Positions 1 through 8,958 of a DNA stretch of 60,478 nucleotides are shown here, piece after piece; the first letter of the stretch is position 1; the number at the start of each line of letters is the position of its first letter. The translations under genes were made by a program, and so were the position numbers. The notes under the pieces are model-generated. The model made no database searches and was not told where the DNA came from. It was given only the letters and a program-made list of their open reading frames with translations. Where the stretch lies: assembly GCA_021737975.1 (NCBI GenBank), contig JAIPCZ010000011.1:1-60478 (forward strand). Direction: 5' to 3'. This DNA comes from Polaromonas sp. Its GTDB lineage: Bacteria; Pseudomonadota; Gammaproteobacteria; Burkholderiales; Burkholderiaceae_C.

Positions 1-44
1 TCCTTTCGTGAGCTGGTTGTTAAAACGACTTCCAAAAATTTCAG

Positions 45-470
45 TCAACGGCCGCGGCCTCCCTGGCCGCCTCCGCGACCACCACTACCTCCACTGCTGT
101 TACCGCCAGTACCTCCACTACTGCTACCGCCAGTACCCCCACCCGAGGTACCTCCGACAGACTGGCTGTCGGCTACGCTGTTCTTGTCATCCGTCCGGGA
201 GGACCGCAACAGTATGGCTTCGGCATCGTTGTTGTTCCTGCCTTCCAGCCCACGCGCCTCGTAACCGCTGCCGTAAGGCTTGATGTTGTTGCGTTCAAGC
301 GCCTGCTTCTTGCGCCACTCCTGCAAAGCCTTGGCATCGTGCGGCACCGAAGCATCAAGCGGGCGCTCGGTGGTCAGTCGCTGCGGCTCGGCGGCCTGCG
401 CCGCGCCAACGCACAGCAGCAGCGCACTGAGCAGATTCAAGGTGATGGTTGGTGTGTTCATGGTGTACAT
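45..470 (-). CDS. small exported glycine/serine-rich hypothetical protein
   Basis: I do not recognise a family. From the ATG at 470 the protein is about 141 residues. It has a signal peptide (hydrophobic stretch LLSALLLCVGAAQA, predicted cleavage after AQA), a charged middle with KALQEWRKKQALERN, and a C-terminal tail of about 40 residues made almost only of Gly and Ser ending in Arg/Gly. The tail is encoded by imperfect short direct repeats and could vary in length. An upstream in-frame ATG at 533 would put 21 charged residues before the signal peptide, so 470 (or the ATG at 461) is preferred. It is divergent from the two-component pair that follows, so co-regulation is possible but unproven. 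Probably periplasmic or secreted. Confidence 0.6.
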   Translation of the reverse strand: MYTMNTPTITLNLLSALLLCVGAAQAAEPQRLTTERPLDASVPHDAKALQEWRKKQALERNNIKPYGSGYEARGLEGRNNNDAEAILLRSSRTDDKNSVADSQSVGGTSGGGTGGSSSGGTGGNSSGGSGGRGGGQGGRGR

Positions 471-581
471 CTTGCCGGCGCCGTGTTGCGTGCGAATGTC
501 CTGCGCGTAAGCTTGCGTTTCGTCATGTTTCATCGTGTTTCAGGGCATCTTTCTGCTGCGACAGGCGCTAGACTGAAAGTT

Positions 582-1325
582 ATGAACCATCCTGCATTGG
601 CCCGGATCTTGGTGGTCGATGACGACCCCGCGTTGCGCGCGCTGCTGACCGACTATCTGGCAGCGAGCGGTTTTGCGGTCGACACCGCCGGTGACGGTGT
701 CGAGATGCACCAGCAACTCGCTGCCGCGAAGCCCGATGCCATCGTTCTCGACCTGATGATGCCCGGCGAGGACGGTCTGAGTCTGGCGCGCGGACTACGC
801 AGGACTTCTGAAATACCGATCCTCATGCTGTCGGCGCGCGGCGATGAAATTGACCGCGTGGTCGGGCTCGAGGTCGGCGCCGACGACTACCTCGCCAAAC
901 CGTTCAGCCCGCGCGAATTGCTGGCGCGCCTGCGGGCCCTGTTGCGGCGCGCACGCCCGGGTGAGCCCGCGGCTGCGGCTGTCCCCCGGGCAGAGCTTGA
1001 GGGGGGCGTGAACCTTTATAGCTTTGGGCCGTTCACCCTCGACACGAGTGCCTGGCGCCTGCTGCGCGAGGGTCTTGAAGTGGCGGTCTCCAGCGGTGAA
1101 ATCGCCCTGTTGCGCCTCTTTCTCGAGCATCCCAGGCGCGTGCTGTCGCGCGACCACCTGGTGGACTGGCTCAAGGGCTACGAGCGCGGCGCCTTCGACC
1201 GCAGCATTGATGTTCGGGTCACGCGCCTGCGCCGCAAGATCGAACCCGACCCAGCGCATCCGGTGTATATCCGCACGGTGCGCGGCGAGGGTTATCTGTT
1301 CAATCCGCAAGGCGGGCCCGCATGA
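582..1325 (+). CDS. OmpR-family response regulator
   Basis: Cytoplasmic DNA-binding response regulator of about 247 residues. It has an N-terminal receiver domain (ILVVDDDP acidic pocket, phospho-acceptor D57 in VLDLMMP, conserved K106 in LAKPFSPREL) and a C-terminal winged-helix Trans_reg_C domain (about residues 150-240, with RSIDVRVTRLRRKIE and IRTVRGEGYLF). The reading frame is open further upstream, but the ATG at 582 begins directly before the receiver fold and is the credible start. The stop overlaps the start of the kinase gene (ATGA), so the two are translationally coupled. It resembles OmpR more than PhoB or KdpE in the motif order. The target genes cannot be told from the sequence. 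Confidence 0.93.
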   Translation: MNHPALARILVVDDDPALRALLTDYLAASGFAVDTAGDGVEMHQQLAAAKPDAIVLDLMMPGEDGLSLARGLRRTSEIPILMLSARGDEIDRVVGLEVGADDYLAKPFSPRELLARLRALLRRARPGEPAAAAVPRAELEGGVNLYSFGPFTLDTSAWRLLREGLEVAVSSGEIALLRLFLEHPRRVLSRDHLVDWLKGYERGAFDRSIDVRVTRLRRKIEPDPAHPVYIRTVRGEGYLFNPQGGPA

Positions 1326-2680
1326 GGCCTGCGGCCGCCAGACGGCATGGGCTGACCCGCCTGTACACAGTTTGGCTGGCCGCTTTGTTCATCGCCATTG
1401 AACTCGTCACCATCTTCTCGGCGCTGGTGTTTATTTTTTTGCCGCTTTCCGAACGCGCCGCCGATGATCTGGCCGGGCTGATGGTGCTGTCGGCGCAGAC
1501 CTGGGTCGAGTTGCCACCGGAAACCCGACCGGCTTTTGAGGACGAACTCCTGCGCAGCTACCAGATGGCCGTGCGTCCGGACATGTCACCGGCGCCAGAC
1601 ACCGGCTTTCGGCATGGCTGGTACCTGTATTTTCTGGAGCGCGCCTTTGAGCGGCGGCTCGGGCAGGAGGTTTTTTTTCAGCCGGAGTCGGCCGACGATG
1701 GTAGTGAGTGGCTTTGGTTGGCCGTGCCAACCGGTGGCCGGTCGATGGGGATTGGCTTTGCGCTGAGCCGCATGCAGGCCAACCCCTTCGGCGCGATCGC
1801 CCTGGCCTTGCTGGTGGGCACCCTGCTGGTGCCCCTGATCGCCTGGTGGCTGGCAAGCCGGATCGCCCAGCCCATCGCCCGCCTGGAACTGGCGGCAGCG
1901 CATCTGGCCAGGGGCGCCGACCCGGCCCTGCTGCCTGAAACCGGGCCGCGTGAACTGGCCGAACTGGCCCACCATTTCAACCACATGGCGCTGCAGGTGC
2001 GCGAACTTAGCGATGCCCGCACCACCTTGTTTTCCGGCATCTCACACGACCTTCGCACGCCCTTGACGCGCATGCGGCTGGCGCTGGAAATGCTCTCGCT
2101 TAAACCCGATCCCAGACTGCTTGAGCGGCTCGAGCATGACATTGACGAGATGAACCAGTTGATCGGGCAATTGCTCGACATTGCCCGCGGTCTGAAGGCT
2201 GAGGCCGCCCAAGAGCTCGACCTGTGTGCATGGCTCACGGAGCGTGCTCAAGTGCAGCACGGGGCCGTTGAAGCAGCCGGCTCAGTCCTGTCGGTGCACT
2301 GCGTGGATGGTTTGCTTGTGCGGGCACCACCGGGCATGCTCGCCCGCATCGTCGACAATTTTCTGGGCAATGCGTTGCGGTATGCGCCTGGTCCGGTCGA
2401 GTTGGTCGGGCAGGCAGTGCCGCCCGCCAAACCTGGCGGGCCGGCAGGTGCGCGCGTGGGTGTGCTCGACCGCGGCCCGGGCATTCCCGCCGAGCAGCTT
2501 GACGCCGTCATGCGGCCGTTTTACCGCCTGGAGAGTTCGCGCAACCAGGCCACGGGTGGCTTCGGGCTGGGGCTGGCGATCGTGCAGCAACTCGCCCACG
2601 CGAACGGCTGGCTGGTCCGGCTCGAGGCGCGCGAGGGCGGCGGCCTGGCCGCCTGGGTGGTGTTGCCCGGTGCCGACTGA
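1322..2680 (+). CDS. EnvZ/RstB-type sensor histidine kinase
   Basis: Inner-membrane sensor kinase of 452 residues, partner of the preceding regulator (4-bp overlap). Order: TM1 about 14-42, periplasmic sensor region about 43-150, TM2 about 153-178, HAMP linker, HisKA with phospho-accepting H242 in SGISHDLRTPLTRM, then HATPase_c with N box (DNFLGNALRYA), G1 box (DRGPGIP) and G2 box (GFGLGLAIV). An insertion of about 15 residues (GQAVPPAKPGGPAG) sits between the N and G1 boxes. It is encoded by a perfect DNA palindrome (see the repeat entry), which is odd inside a conserved ATPase domain. All catalytic boxes are otherwise present, so the kinase is probably active. The stimulus is unknown. Confidence 0.92.
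   Translation: MRPAAARRHGLTRLYTVWLAALFIAIELVTIFSALVFIFLPLSERAADDLAGLMVLSAQTWVELPPETRPAFEDELLRSYQMAVRPDMSPAPDTGFRHGWYLYFLERAFERRLGQEVFFQPESADDGSEWLWLAVPTGGRSMGIGFALSRMQANPFGAIALALLVGTLLVPLIAWWLASRIAQPIARLELAAAHLARGADPALLPETGPRELAELAHHFNHMALQVRELSDARTTLFSGISHDLRTPLTRMRLALEMLSLKPDPRLLERLEHDIDEMNQLIGQLLDIARGLKAEAAQELDLCAWLTERAQVQHGAVEAAGSVLSVHCVDGLLVRAPPGMLARIVDNFLGNALRYAPGPVELVGQAVPPAKPGGPAGARVGVLDRGPGIPAEQLDAVMRPFYRLESSRNQATGGFGLGLAIVQQLAHANGWLVRLEAREGGGLAAWVVLPGAD
2411..2441. repeat. REP-like palindrome read in frame inside the kinase gene
   Basis: GCCCGCCA (2422-2429) and TGGCGGGC (2434-2441) form a perfect 8-bp stem with a 4-nt loop. It encodes the Pro/Gly-rich insertion AVPPAKPGGPAG between the N and G1 boxes of the histidine kinase. 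Such a GC palindrome in an otherwise conserved domain looks like an inserted repetitive extragenic palindrome, but only this copy was seen in the window. Confidence 0.4.
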
Positions 2681-2814
2681 GCAGCCTTGTCTCTTGCCGG
2701 TCGGCCCTGATCACGCTATTTGGCGTTCAACTGGCCTTTGGTCTAGAGCTGAAGTTGCTCTTGTGCCCGAACCTGGGTCTGCACATGGGCCTGCCGTGAG
2801 GCCACTATTGAGGG

Positions 2815-3885
2815 TCAACTGCGGGAAATGGGATCAAAGGTCTCGAAAAACTCCTCCAGCCGGTCATGCAACACCCGCTTGGCGGATGTGTCAATGAAAC
2901 TGGCCTCGAAGCTGTTGTGCGCCAGTTGCCAAGCGTGTTGGGCGGTGAGCCCGAGCGCCGCAAAGGTCTGGGTGAAGTTTTCATTGATGTAACCACCAAA
3001 ATAGGCCGGGTCATCTGAATTGACCGTGGCCACCAAGCCGGCAGCCAGCATGCCACCCAGGTTGTGCTGCGCCAAGGTGGGGAACACGCGAAGCTTCAGG
3101 TTGGACAAGGGGCAGACAGTGAGCGGCACCTTGTCTCGGACCAAGCGCTGGATCAAGGCCGGGTCACGCAGGGCTTGCACGCCATGGTCAATACGCTCCA
3201 CTTTCAGCGCCTCCAGCGCGCTCCAGATGTAGGCCGGCGGGCCCTCTTCGCCGGCATGTGCCACCAGCCGAAAGCCCAGGGTGCGCGCCCTGGCAAAGAC
3301 GCGGGCAAACTTTTCCGGCGGATGGCCGAGTTCGCTGGAAGCCAGGCCGATGCCCACCAGTTTGTCGCGCAGGGGCAGCGCCTGCTCCAGTGCCTCGAAG
3401 GCTTCGGCCTCGCTCAAATGGCGCAGAAAACACAGGATCAGTGAGGCACTCAGGCCCAGCTTGGCCTGGGCATCCACACAGGCCCGGTGCAGGCCGTTGA
3501 TGACCACCTCGGCATCAAGACCGTGGCCGGTGTGGGTTTGGGTGTCGAAAAAAATCTCGGCATGCAGCACATTGTCTGCGGCGGCGCGCTGCAGGTAGGC
3601 CCAGGCCATGTCATAAAAGTCCTGCTCGACCCTCAGCACCAGCGTGCCCGCGTGGTACACGTCCAGAAATTCCTGCAGGTTGTTGAACACATAGGCCCGG
3701 CGCAACGCTGCCACGTCGGCATAAGGCACGGTCATGCCGTTGCGCCCGGCAAAAGCAAACATCAGTTCGGGCTCCAGCGAACCCTCGATGTGCATGTGCA
3801 GCTCGGCCTTGGGCATGCGCCTGAGCAGCGCGGGCAGACGCTCAAGAGGGACAGGTTTCACTTCCATGCGGGTGACTGGTTTCAT
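2815..3885 (-). CDS. adenine/adenosine deaminase (Add-like amidohydrolase)
   Basis: Metal-dependent deaminase of 356 residues in the adenosine/adenine deaminase family. It would convert adenine to hypoxanthine, or adenosine to inosine, with release of ammonia. Seen: the metal ligands H30 and H32 in ELHMHIEG, a central HAGEEG segment, IDHGVQ, and [16 protein letters not shown] near the C-terminus. The [10 protein letters not shown] form after the HxH motif is, to my knowledge, more typical of the fungal AAH1/adenine-deaminase branch than of classical adenosine deaminase, so adenine is the more likely substrate. The start overlaps the stop of the truncated hybrid kinase by 4 bp. Its place next to a BMP importer and xanthine dehydrogenase supports a role in purine salvage or catabolism. 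Confidence 0.85.
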   Translation of the reverse strand: MKPVTRMEVKPVPLERLPALLRRMPKAELHMHIEGSLEPELMFAFAGRNGMTVPYADVAALRRAYVFNNLQEFLDVYHAGTLVLRVEQDFYDMAWAYLQRAAADNVLHAEIFFDTQTHTGHGLDAEVVINGLHRACVDAQAKLGLSASLILCFLRHLSEAEAFEALEQALPLRDKLVGIGLASSELGHPPEKFARVFARARTLGFRLVAHAGEEGPPAYIWSALEALKVERIDHGVQALRDPALIQRLVRDKVPLTVCPLSNLKLRVFPTLAQHNLGGMLAAGLVATVNSDDPAYFGGYINENFTQTFAALGLTAQHAWQLAHNSFEASFIDTSAKRVLHDRLEEFFETFDPISRS

Positions 3886-5693
3886 GGGGACTGCTGGAGC
3901 AGCGCCAGTGCCGCATCAAAGTCGAAGTCTTGCACACGGGTCGAAATTTGCTTCCATTGGTCGGGATAGGCGACACGAAACAGGTCTTGATGCTCTTGAC
4001 ACAGGTCGATGGCACGCGCATCCCCCAGGTCCAGCAGGCCCAGCAGGCGCGCGCGCAGGGTCGCGAGTTGCTCGGCATCGACAACAGCGGGTGCTGGCGC
4101 CGGGGCGCTGGTGTCTGCGTCACGCAAGGCCTGCAGCCCCGCCATCACGGGTTGCATTTCCTCCAGCACCCGGCGCAGCAGTTCGTCAATTTTGGCTTCG
4201 GGTGCCTTCTGTTTGCACGCCTGCTCGAGCTGCTCGGCCGCATGCTGAACACCCTTGGCTCCCAGCGTGGCGGCTGTGCCGCGCAGTGTGTGGGCGCAGC
4301 GCTGGGCCGCCGTGGGATCGGAATCGCCGCGGGCCTTGGCAAACAGCTCGGCAAAAGCCCCCTGACCCTCGCGAAACTTGAGCAGCATGCGCCGGTACAG
4401 TTCCTCCTTGTTCATGGCCGTTGCCAGGCCAAACCGGCTGTCAATGCCTGGCAAAGAAATATTGCCAAAGAGGCCTGAAACCCGGGTGTCCGGTTCAGGG
4501 GCAACTGCAGATTTTGGCGTGGCTGGAGCACCGCCGGCAGCATGCGCCGGGTGGATCCACTTGGCCAGGGTGGCAAACATGGCAGCCACATTGAGCGGCT
4601 TGGCAATGTGGTCCCACATGCCGGCTTCGAGCACTTTTTCCTTGTCACCCGCCATGGCATTGGCGGTCATGGCGACGATGGGCAAGTCTTTGAAGTCCGG
4701 GTTCTGGCGGATTTTCCGGGTGGCGGTGTAGCCGTCCATCACGGGCATCTGGCAGTCCATCAACACACCGTCAAAATGAGGGTCCCGGGCCAGAATTTCC
4801 AGTGCCTCCTGACCGTGGTTGGCCAGCACCACCGTGATGCACGCGTTGGCCAGCAATTCCATGGCCAGTTCCTGGTTCATGTCGTTGTCTTCCACCACCA
4901 AAACCCGGGCACCCTTGAGTTTTTCCATGGCCTCGGCGTAGTCCTCGGCACGGGCTTCCTGCCGGGTGGTGACTCTGTCGCCTTTGCCAAGGGCTTCCCC
5001 GATGGCTTCGAGCAATGAGGAGGCGGTCACCGGCTTGGTGAGCACGGTTTCCAGCGTCACATGGCCTGCGCCGGCGCCGGTCATGGCTTCTTCCCGACCA
5101 TAGGCAGTGACCATGATGATGGCGGGCATGTGAGTCAAGGCTTGGCTGCGCAAGCGGCGCACGGTTTCCACACCGTCCATACCGGGCATCTTCCAGTCCA
5201 TCAACACCAGGTCGTAGGGCCGGGCATTTTTGTCAGCGTCGCCCACCAGGCCCAAGGCCTCCGAACCGTCCGGAACGGCGTCAACGTCAAGGCCGAAGTT
5301 CCTGGTCATGGTGGCCAGGATATTTCGGGCCGAGGCGTTGTCGTCCACCACCAGCACCCGCACGCCCAGCAATTCGTCGGCCTTGAACATGCGCCGGACC
5401 TGTGGATTGGCCTGAACCCCAAAACGAACATGAAAGTGGAAGGTGGAGCCCTGACCCGGCACGCTTTCAACCCAAATCTTGCCGCCCATGCGTTCGACCA
5501 GCTTTTGGGAGATGGCCAAGCCGAGACCGGTACCGCCGTACTTGCGGGTGGTGGAGGCATCGGCCTGGCTGAAACTCTGGAACAACTTGCCGCATTGTTC
5601 GGGTGTCATGCCGATGCCGGTGTCAGCGACGGAAAACCTCCGGACGGCTGGATGGCGCCGACAAAAGAGATGAACAACAGGCAGTGAAGACAC
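3882..5693 (-). pseudogene. 5'-truncated hybrid histidine kinase (HATPase remnant-REC-REC-HPt)
   Basis: 603 codons are open from a GTG at 5693, but the protein begins in the middle of an ATPase domain. The first recognisable block is [11 protein letters not shown] (G1 box) at about residue 23, followed by the G2 region [12 protein letters not shown]. The N box, the dimerisation/phospho-His domain and any sensor are absent. Downstream everything is intact: receiver 1 (D166 in [11 protein letters not shown]), receiver 2 (D313 in [11 protein letters not shown]), and an HPt domain (H468 in [13 protein letters not shown]). The deletion junction lies near 5640-5690, just beyond the terminator of the BMP operon. 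It overlaps the deaminase start by 4 bp, as expected of an old operon. The remnant could still be expressed as a phosphorelay REC-REC-HPt protein; kinase activity is not possible. Confidence 0.8.
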
Positions 5694-5702
5694 TCAAGCC
5701 CT

Positions 5703-5739
5703 AAAAAAAATAGCCGCCTCCCTTCCCCGGAAGACGGCT
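5703..5739 (-). terminator. Rho-independent terminator of the BMP importer operon
   Basis: On the minus strand AGCCG...CGGCT and CTTCC...GGAAG form an interrupted stem, followed by ATTTTTTTT. It sits about 33 nt after the bmp stop codon and would separate importer transcription from the truncated kinase and deaminase genes. Confidence 0.75.
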
Positions 5740-5771
5740 TGTTGCAACGGGGTTTGACCCCAGTTTACAGC

Positions 5772-6920
5772 TTACTTGGCGCCCGGCACCTTGCCTTCAA
5801 CGCCCTTGACGTAGAAGTTCAGGCCACCCAGGAACTTGTCGTCAGCCACGCTGTCCTTGGCCACCTGCACCTTGCCGGTGTTGTCGGTGATGGGGCCTTT
5901 CCAGATGGCGAAGCTGCCGTCTGCCAGGCCTTTCTTGACTTCTTCCACTTTCGCCTTGGTCTCGGCGGGCACGTCTTCAGCGATGGAGACGATGTCGATC
6001 GCGCCTTCCTTCACACCCCACCAGGCGCCAGTGCCACCCTTCCAGCTACCGTCCAGGGCTTCCTTGGTGGCCTTGATGTAGTAGGGACCCCAGTTGATCA
6101 CTGCGGAGGCCAGATGCGCTTTGGGACCATAGGCGGTCATGTCGGAGTCCCAGCCAAAGGCGCGTTTGCCCTTGGCCTCGGCAGTCTTGAGCACGGCTGG
6201 CGAATCGGTGTTCTGGAACAGCACGTCGGCGCCGCCATTGATCAGGCTGGTGGCTGCTTCGGTTTCTTTCGGCGGGTCGAACCAGCCGTTGACCCAGACC
6301 ACCTTGGTCTTGACCTTGGGGTTGCTGCTTTGTGCGCCGAGCGTGAAGGCGTTGATGTTGCGAACCACTTCAGGAATCGGGATCGAGGCCACCACGCCCA
6401 GCGTGTTGGTCTTGGTCATCTTGCCGGCAATTACACCCGCCATGTACGCGCCCTCATAGGTGCGGCTGTCGTAGGTGCGCATGTTTTCAGCCTGCTTGTA
6501 GCCCGTGGCATGCTCGAACTTGACACCGGCGTTGTCAGCGGCCACCTTGAGCATCGGCTCCATGTAGCCGAAAGTGGTGCCAAAGATAAGCTTGTTGCCC
6601 TGGCCGGCCATGTCGCGCAGCACCCGCTCGGCGTCCGCCGACTCGGGCACGTTTTCAACAAAGGACGTGGCGATCTTGTCACCAAATTCTTTTTCCAGCG
6701 CCTTGCGACCGTTGTCGTGGGCAAAGGTCCAGCCGCCGTCGCCGACTGGGCCGACATAGGCAAAGGCAATTTTCAGAGGCTCGGGTTTGGCGGGTGCCGA
6801 CGCCACCGGCGCAGGTGCCGGCGCGGCCTCTTCCTTCTTGCCACAACCCACCAGCGCGGCGGCGGCCACGGCGGTCAGTGCGGCTGCTTTGAGCAGCGAA
6901 CGTTTTTGCAGATCAGTCAT
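5772..6920 (-). CDS. BMP-family purine/nucleoside-binding lipoprotein
   Basis: Substrate-binding lipoprotein of an ABC importer, 382 residues. The N-terminus has a signal sequence with lipobox LVGC (AALVGCGKKEE), then an Ala/Pro-rich linker and a BMP (PnrA/Med-like) domain with IAFAYVGPVGDGGW, TTFGYMEPM, YEGAYMAGVIAG and LFQNTDSPAVL. Characterised members bind purine nucleosides (Treponema PnrA; Bacillus NupN for guanosine). The start has a good ribosome site (AAGGAAATTAA). It is the last gene of the leftward operon ATPase-permease-permease-lipoprotein and is followed by a terminator. Purine nucleoside or base binding is inferred from the family and from the flanking deaminase and xanthine dehydrogenase genes. 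Confidence 0.9.
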   Translation of the reverse strand: MTDLQKRSLLKAAALTAVAAAALVGCGKKEEAAPAPAPVASAPAKPEPLKIAFAYVGPVGDGGWTFAHDNGRKALEKEFGDKIATSFVENVPESADAERVLRDMAGQGNKLIFGTTFGYMEPMLKVAADNAGVKFEHATGYKQAENMRTYDSRTYEGAYMAGVIAGKMTKTNTLGVVASIPIPEVVRNINAFTLGAQSSNPKVKTKVVWVNGWFDPPKETEAATSLINGGADVLFQNTDSPAVLKTAEAKGKRAFGWDSDMTAYGPKAHLASAVINWGPYYIKATKEALDGSWKGGTGAWWGVKEGAIDIVSIAEDVPAETKAKVEEVKKGLADGSFAIWKGPITDNTGKVQVAKDSVADDKFLGGLNFYVKGVEGKVPGAK

Positions 6921-6982
6921 TTAATTTCCTTATCAAGGGACGGGTTGGACAGCGAGAAAAATGGAATTATGAACCGGAAAGA

Positions 6983-7903
6983 TCAGGCTCCCGGATAAAA
7001 CGGTTTGCCAATGCTGGCCGGCATGTTGATGCGGATCCATTGCGGATTACGCGAGATCAGCGCCAGCACCACAATGGTGGCCACATAGGGCAGCATGCTC
7101 AAAAACTGCGGCGGCACATCGACGCCGATGCCCTGCAGGTGAAACTGCAACATCGTCACACCGCCAAACAGATAGGCACCCAGCAGCACGCGGGCCGGGC
7201 GCCAGGTGGCAAAGGTCGTCAGGGCCAGCGCAATCCAGCCCTTGCCAGCCACCATGCCCTCGACCCACAGCGGGGTATACACGACCGAGATGTAGGCCCC
7301 CGCCAAGCCGCAGAGCGCACCACCCACCACCACGGCGAGCAGGCGAATCAGACGCACCGGGTAACCCAAGGCATGGGCCGACTCCGGGCTTTCGCCGACG
7401 CTGCGCATCACCAGGCCATTGCGGGTGCGGTACATGAACCAGATCAATACCAGCGCCAGCAACACCGTGAGGTAGACCAGCGGATGGTGGCGAAACAGGG
7501 CCGGGCCAAACCAGGGAATGTCGGACAGGCCCGGAATGGCAAAGCTGGCGCGCTCGGGAATTTTGGCCTGCACAAAATTGGTTCCGACAAAGGCTGAAAA
7601 TCCGGTGCCGAACAAGGTGAGGGCCAAACCGGTGGCGTACTGGTTGGTGTTGAGCCAGATCACCAGCACGCCAAAAATAGCCGCCAGCAGAGCACCCACC
7701 GTCATGCCCGCAGCGAAGCCCATCCAGTCACTGCCGGTGGTGACCACGGTGGCAAAACCGGCAATGGCCGCGCACAGCATCATGCCCTCGGCACCGAGGT
7801 TGACGATACCCACTTTCTCGTTGATCAGCAGGCCCAGCGAGGCAATGGCCAACACCGTGCCCGCATTGAGCGTGGCTGCCAGCAGCAAGGCGTAGGATTC
7901 CAT
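6983..7903 (-). CDS. BMP-type ABC importer permease (NupQ-like)
   Basis: Inner-membrane permease of about 306 residues in the BPD_transp_2 family, with 8 or more hydrophobic segments starting at SYALLLAATLNAGTVLAIASLG. INEKVGIVNLGAEGMMLCAA is the family's cytoplasmic signature. I place the start at the ATG at 7903. It overlaps the previous stop as TGATG and has GGAG nine bases upstream, while the alternative start at 7915 is a GTG. Forms a heterodimeric channel with the next gene. Family homologues (NupQ, YufQ) import nucleosides. Confidence 0.9.
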   Translation of the reverse strand: MESYALLLAATLNAGTVLAIASLGLLINEKVGIVNLGAEGMMLCAAIAGFATVVTTGSDWMGFAAGMTVGALLAAIFGVLVIWLNTNQYATGLALTLFGTGFSAFVGTNFVQAKIPERASFAIPGLSDIPWFGPALFRHHPLVYLTVLLALVLIWFMYRTRNGLVMRSVGESPESAHALGYPVRLIRLLAVVVGGALCGLAGAYISVVYTPLWVEGMVAGKGWIALALTTFATWRPARVLLGAYLFGGVTMLQFHLQGIGVDVPPQFLSMLPYVATIVVLALISRNPQWIRINMPASIGKPFYPGA

Positions 7904-8958
7904 CACTTGCTCCACTTCAGACGGTAATTGACAAGCGTGTCGCAGGCCAGCAGGCTGAACAACAGCAGTCCTTGAAATACGCCGGTAAGCGACTTGGTGA
8001 GCCCGAGGCGCGACTGCGCCAGCTCACCGCCAATGTAAAACATACTCATCAAAATCGCTGAAAAGACCATGCCGACCGGGTGCAGGCGACCGACAAAGGC
8101 CACAATGATGGCGGCAAATCCGTAACCCGCCGGCACATAGGGCGTGAGCTGGCCGATCGGGCCGGCCACCTCCAACGCACCGGCAAGTCCGGCAGCGCCG
8201 CCCGACATCAGCAGCGCCGTCCACAGCGCCTTGCGCGAAGAAAAGCCGGCATAACGTGCCGCCGCCGGCGCCAGCCCGCCCACCTGCAAGGCCAGACCGG
8301 CGCGGGTGCGAAAAAGAAACACCCACAAACCAAGCACGCTGAGCAGCGCCAGCAGCGCGCCAATGCTCACGCGCGAACCCTCAAAGAGACGCGGGATGCG
8401 GGTCACGGCGTCGAACGTCTTGCTTTGCGGGAAATTGAAGCCCATCGGGTCCTTCCACGGCCCGCCGACCAGATAACTCAGCACCTGGACCGCCACGTAA
8501 ACCAGCATCAGGCTCACCAGGATCTCATTGGCATGAAAGCGGTCACGCAAGAGCGCGGTGAGGCTGGCCCACAACATGCCGCCAAGCACACCGGCCAGCA
8601 GAATGGGCACGACAATCCAGCGCCCGGTGCCGGCATCGGCCAGCAGCGCGATGCCGCCGGCAAATATCGCCCCGATGATGTACTGGCCCTCAGCGCCAAT
8701 GTTCCACACGTTGGACCTGAAACACACGGCCAGACCCAGCGCAATGATCAGCAAGGGCGTGGCCTTGACCAGCAACTCGCCGACCGCGTAGGCATTGTGG
8801 ACAGGCAGCCAGAAAAACATCTCGAGGCCCCTGAGCGGGTCTTTGCCAAGCGCAGAGAACATCAGCGCGCCGATGAGCACCGTGACCAGCAGCGCCAGCA
8901 GCGGCGAGCCATAGGTCCAGACCCTGGAAGGTTCCGGGCGCGCTTCAAGCTTCAGCAT
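7903..8958 (-). CDS. BMP-type ABC importer permease (NupP-like)
   Basis: Second permease, 351 residues, BPD_transp_2 family, with an N-terminal TM segment (LLALLVTVLIGALMFSALG), the signature FRSNVWNIGAEGQYIIGAI and further membrane helices to the end. The ATG at 8958 is supported by a strong ribosome site (AGGAGGT, 5 bases of spacing) inside the end of the ATPase gene, which it overlaps by 14 bp. Its stop overlaps the next start, so the operon is tightly coupled. Pairs with the NupQ-like permease to import nucleosides or purines. Confidence 0.9.
   Translation of the reverse strand: MLKLEARPEPSRVWTYGSPLLALLVTVLIGALMFSALGKDPLRGLEMFFWLPVHNAYAVGELLVKATPLLIIALGLAVCFRSNVWNIGAEGQYIIGAIFAGGIALLADAGTGRWIVVPILLAGVLGGMLWASLTALLRDRFHANEILVSLMLVYVAVQVLSYLVGGPWKDPMGFNFPQSKTFDAVTRIPRLFEGSRVSIGALLALLSVLGLWVFLFRTRAGLALQVGGLAPAAARYAGFSSRKALWTALLMSGGAAGLAGALEVAGPIGQLTPYVPAGYGFAAIIVAFVGRLHPVGMVFSAILMSMFYIGGELAQSRLGLTKSLTGVFQGLLLFSLLACDTLVNYRLKWSK

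Noticed and set aside
45-170. CRISPR-like array in the repetitive CCACCGCCAGTACC region
   Set aside because: The short irregular repeats are the codons of a Gly/Ser-rich tail; there are no unique spacers.
5739-6998. Plus-strand open frame of 419 codons opposite the BMP lipoprotein gene
   Set aside because: Shadow of the BMP gene, which has a lipobox, ribosome site and terminator.
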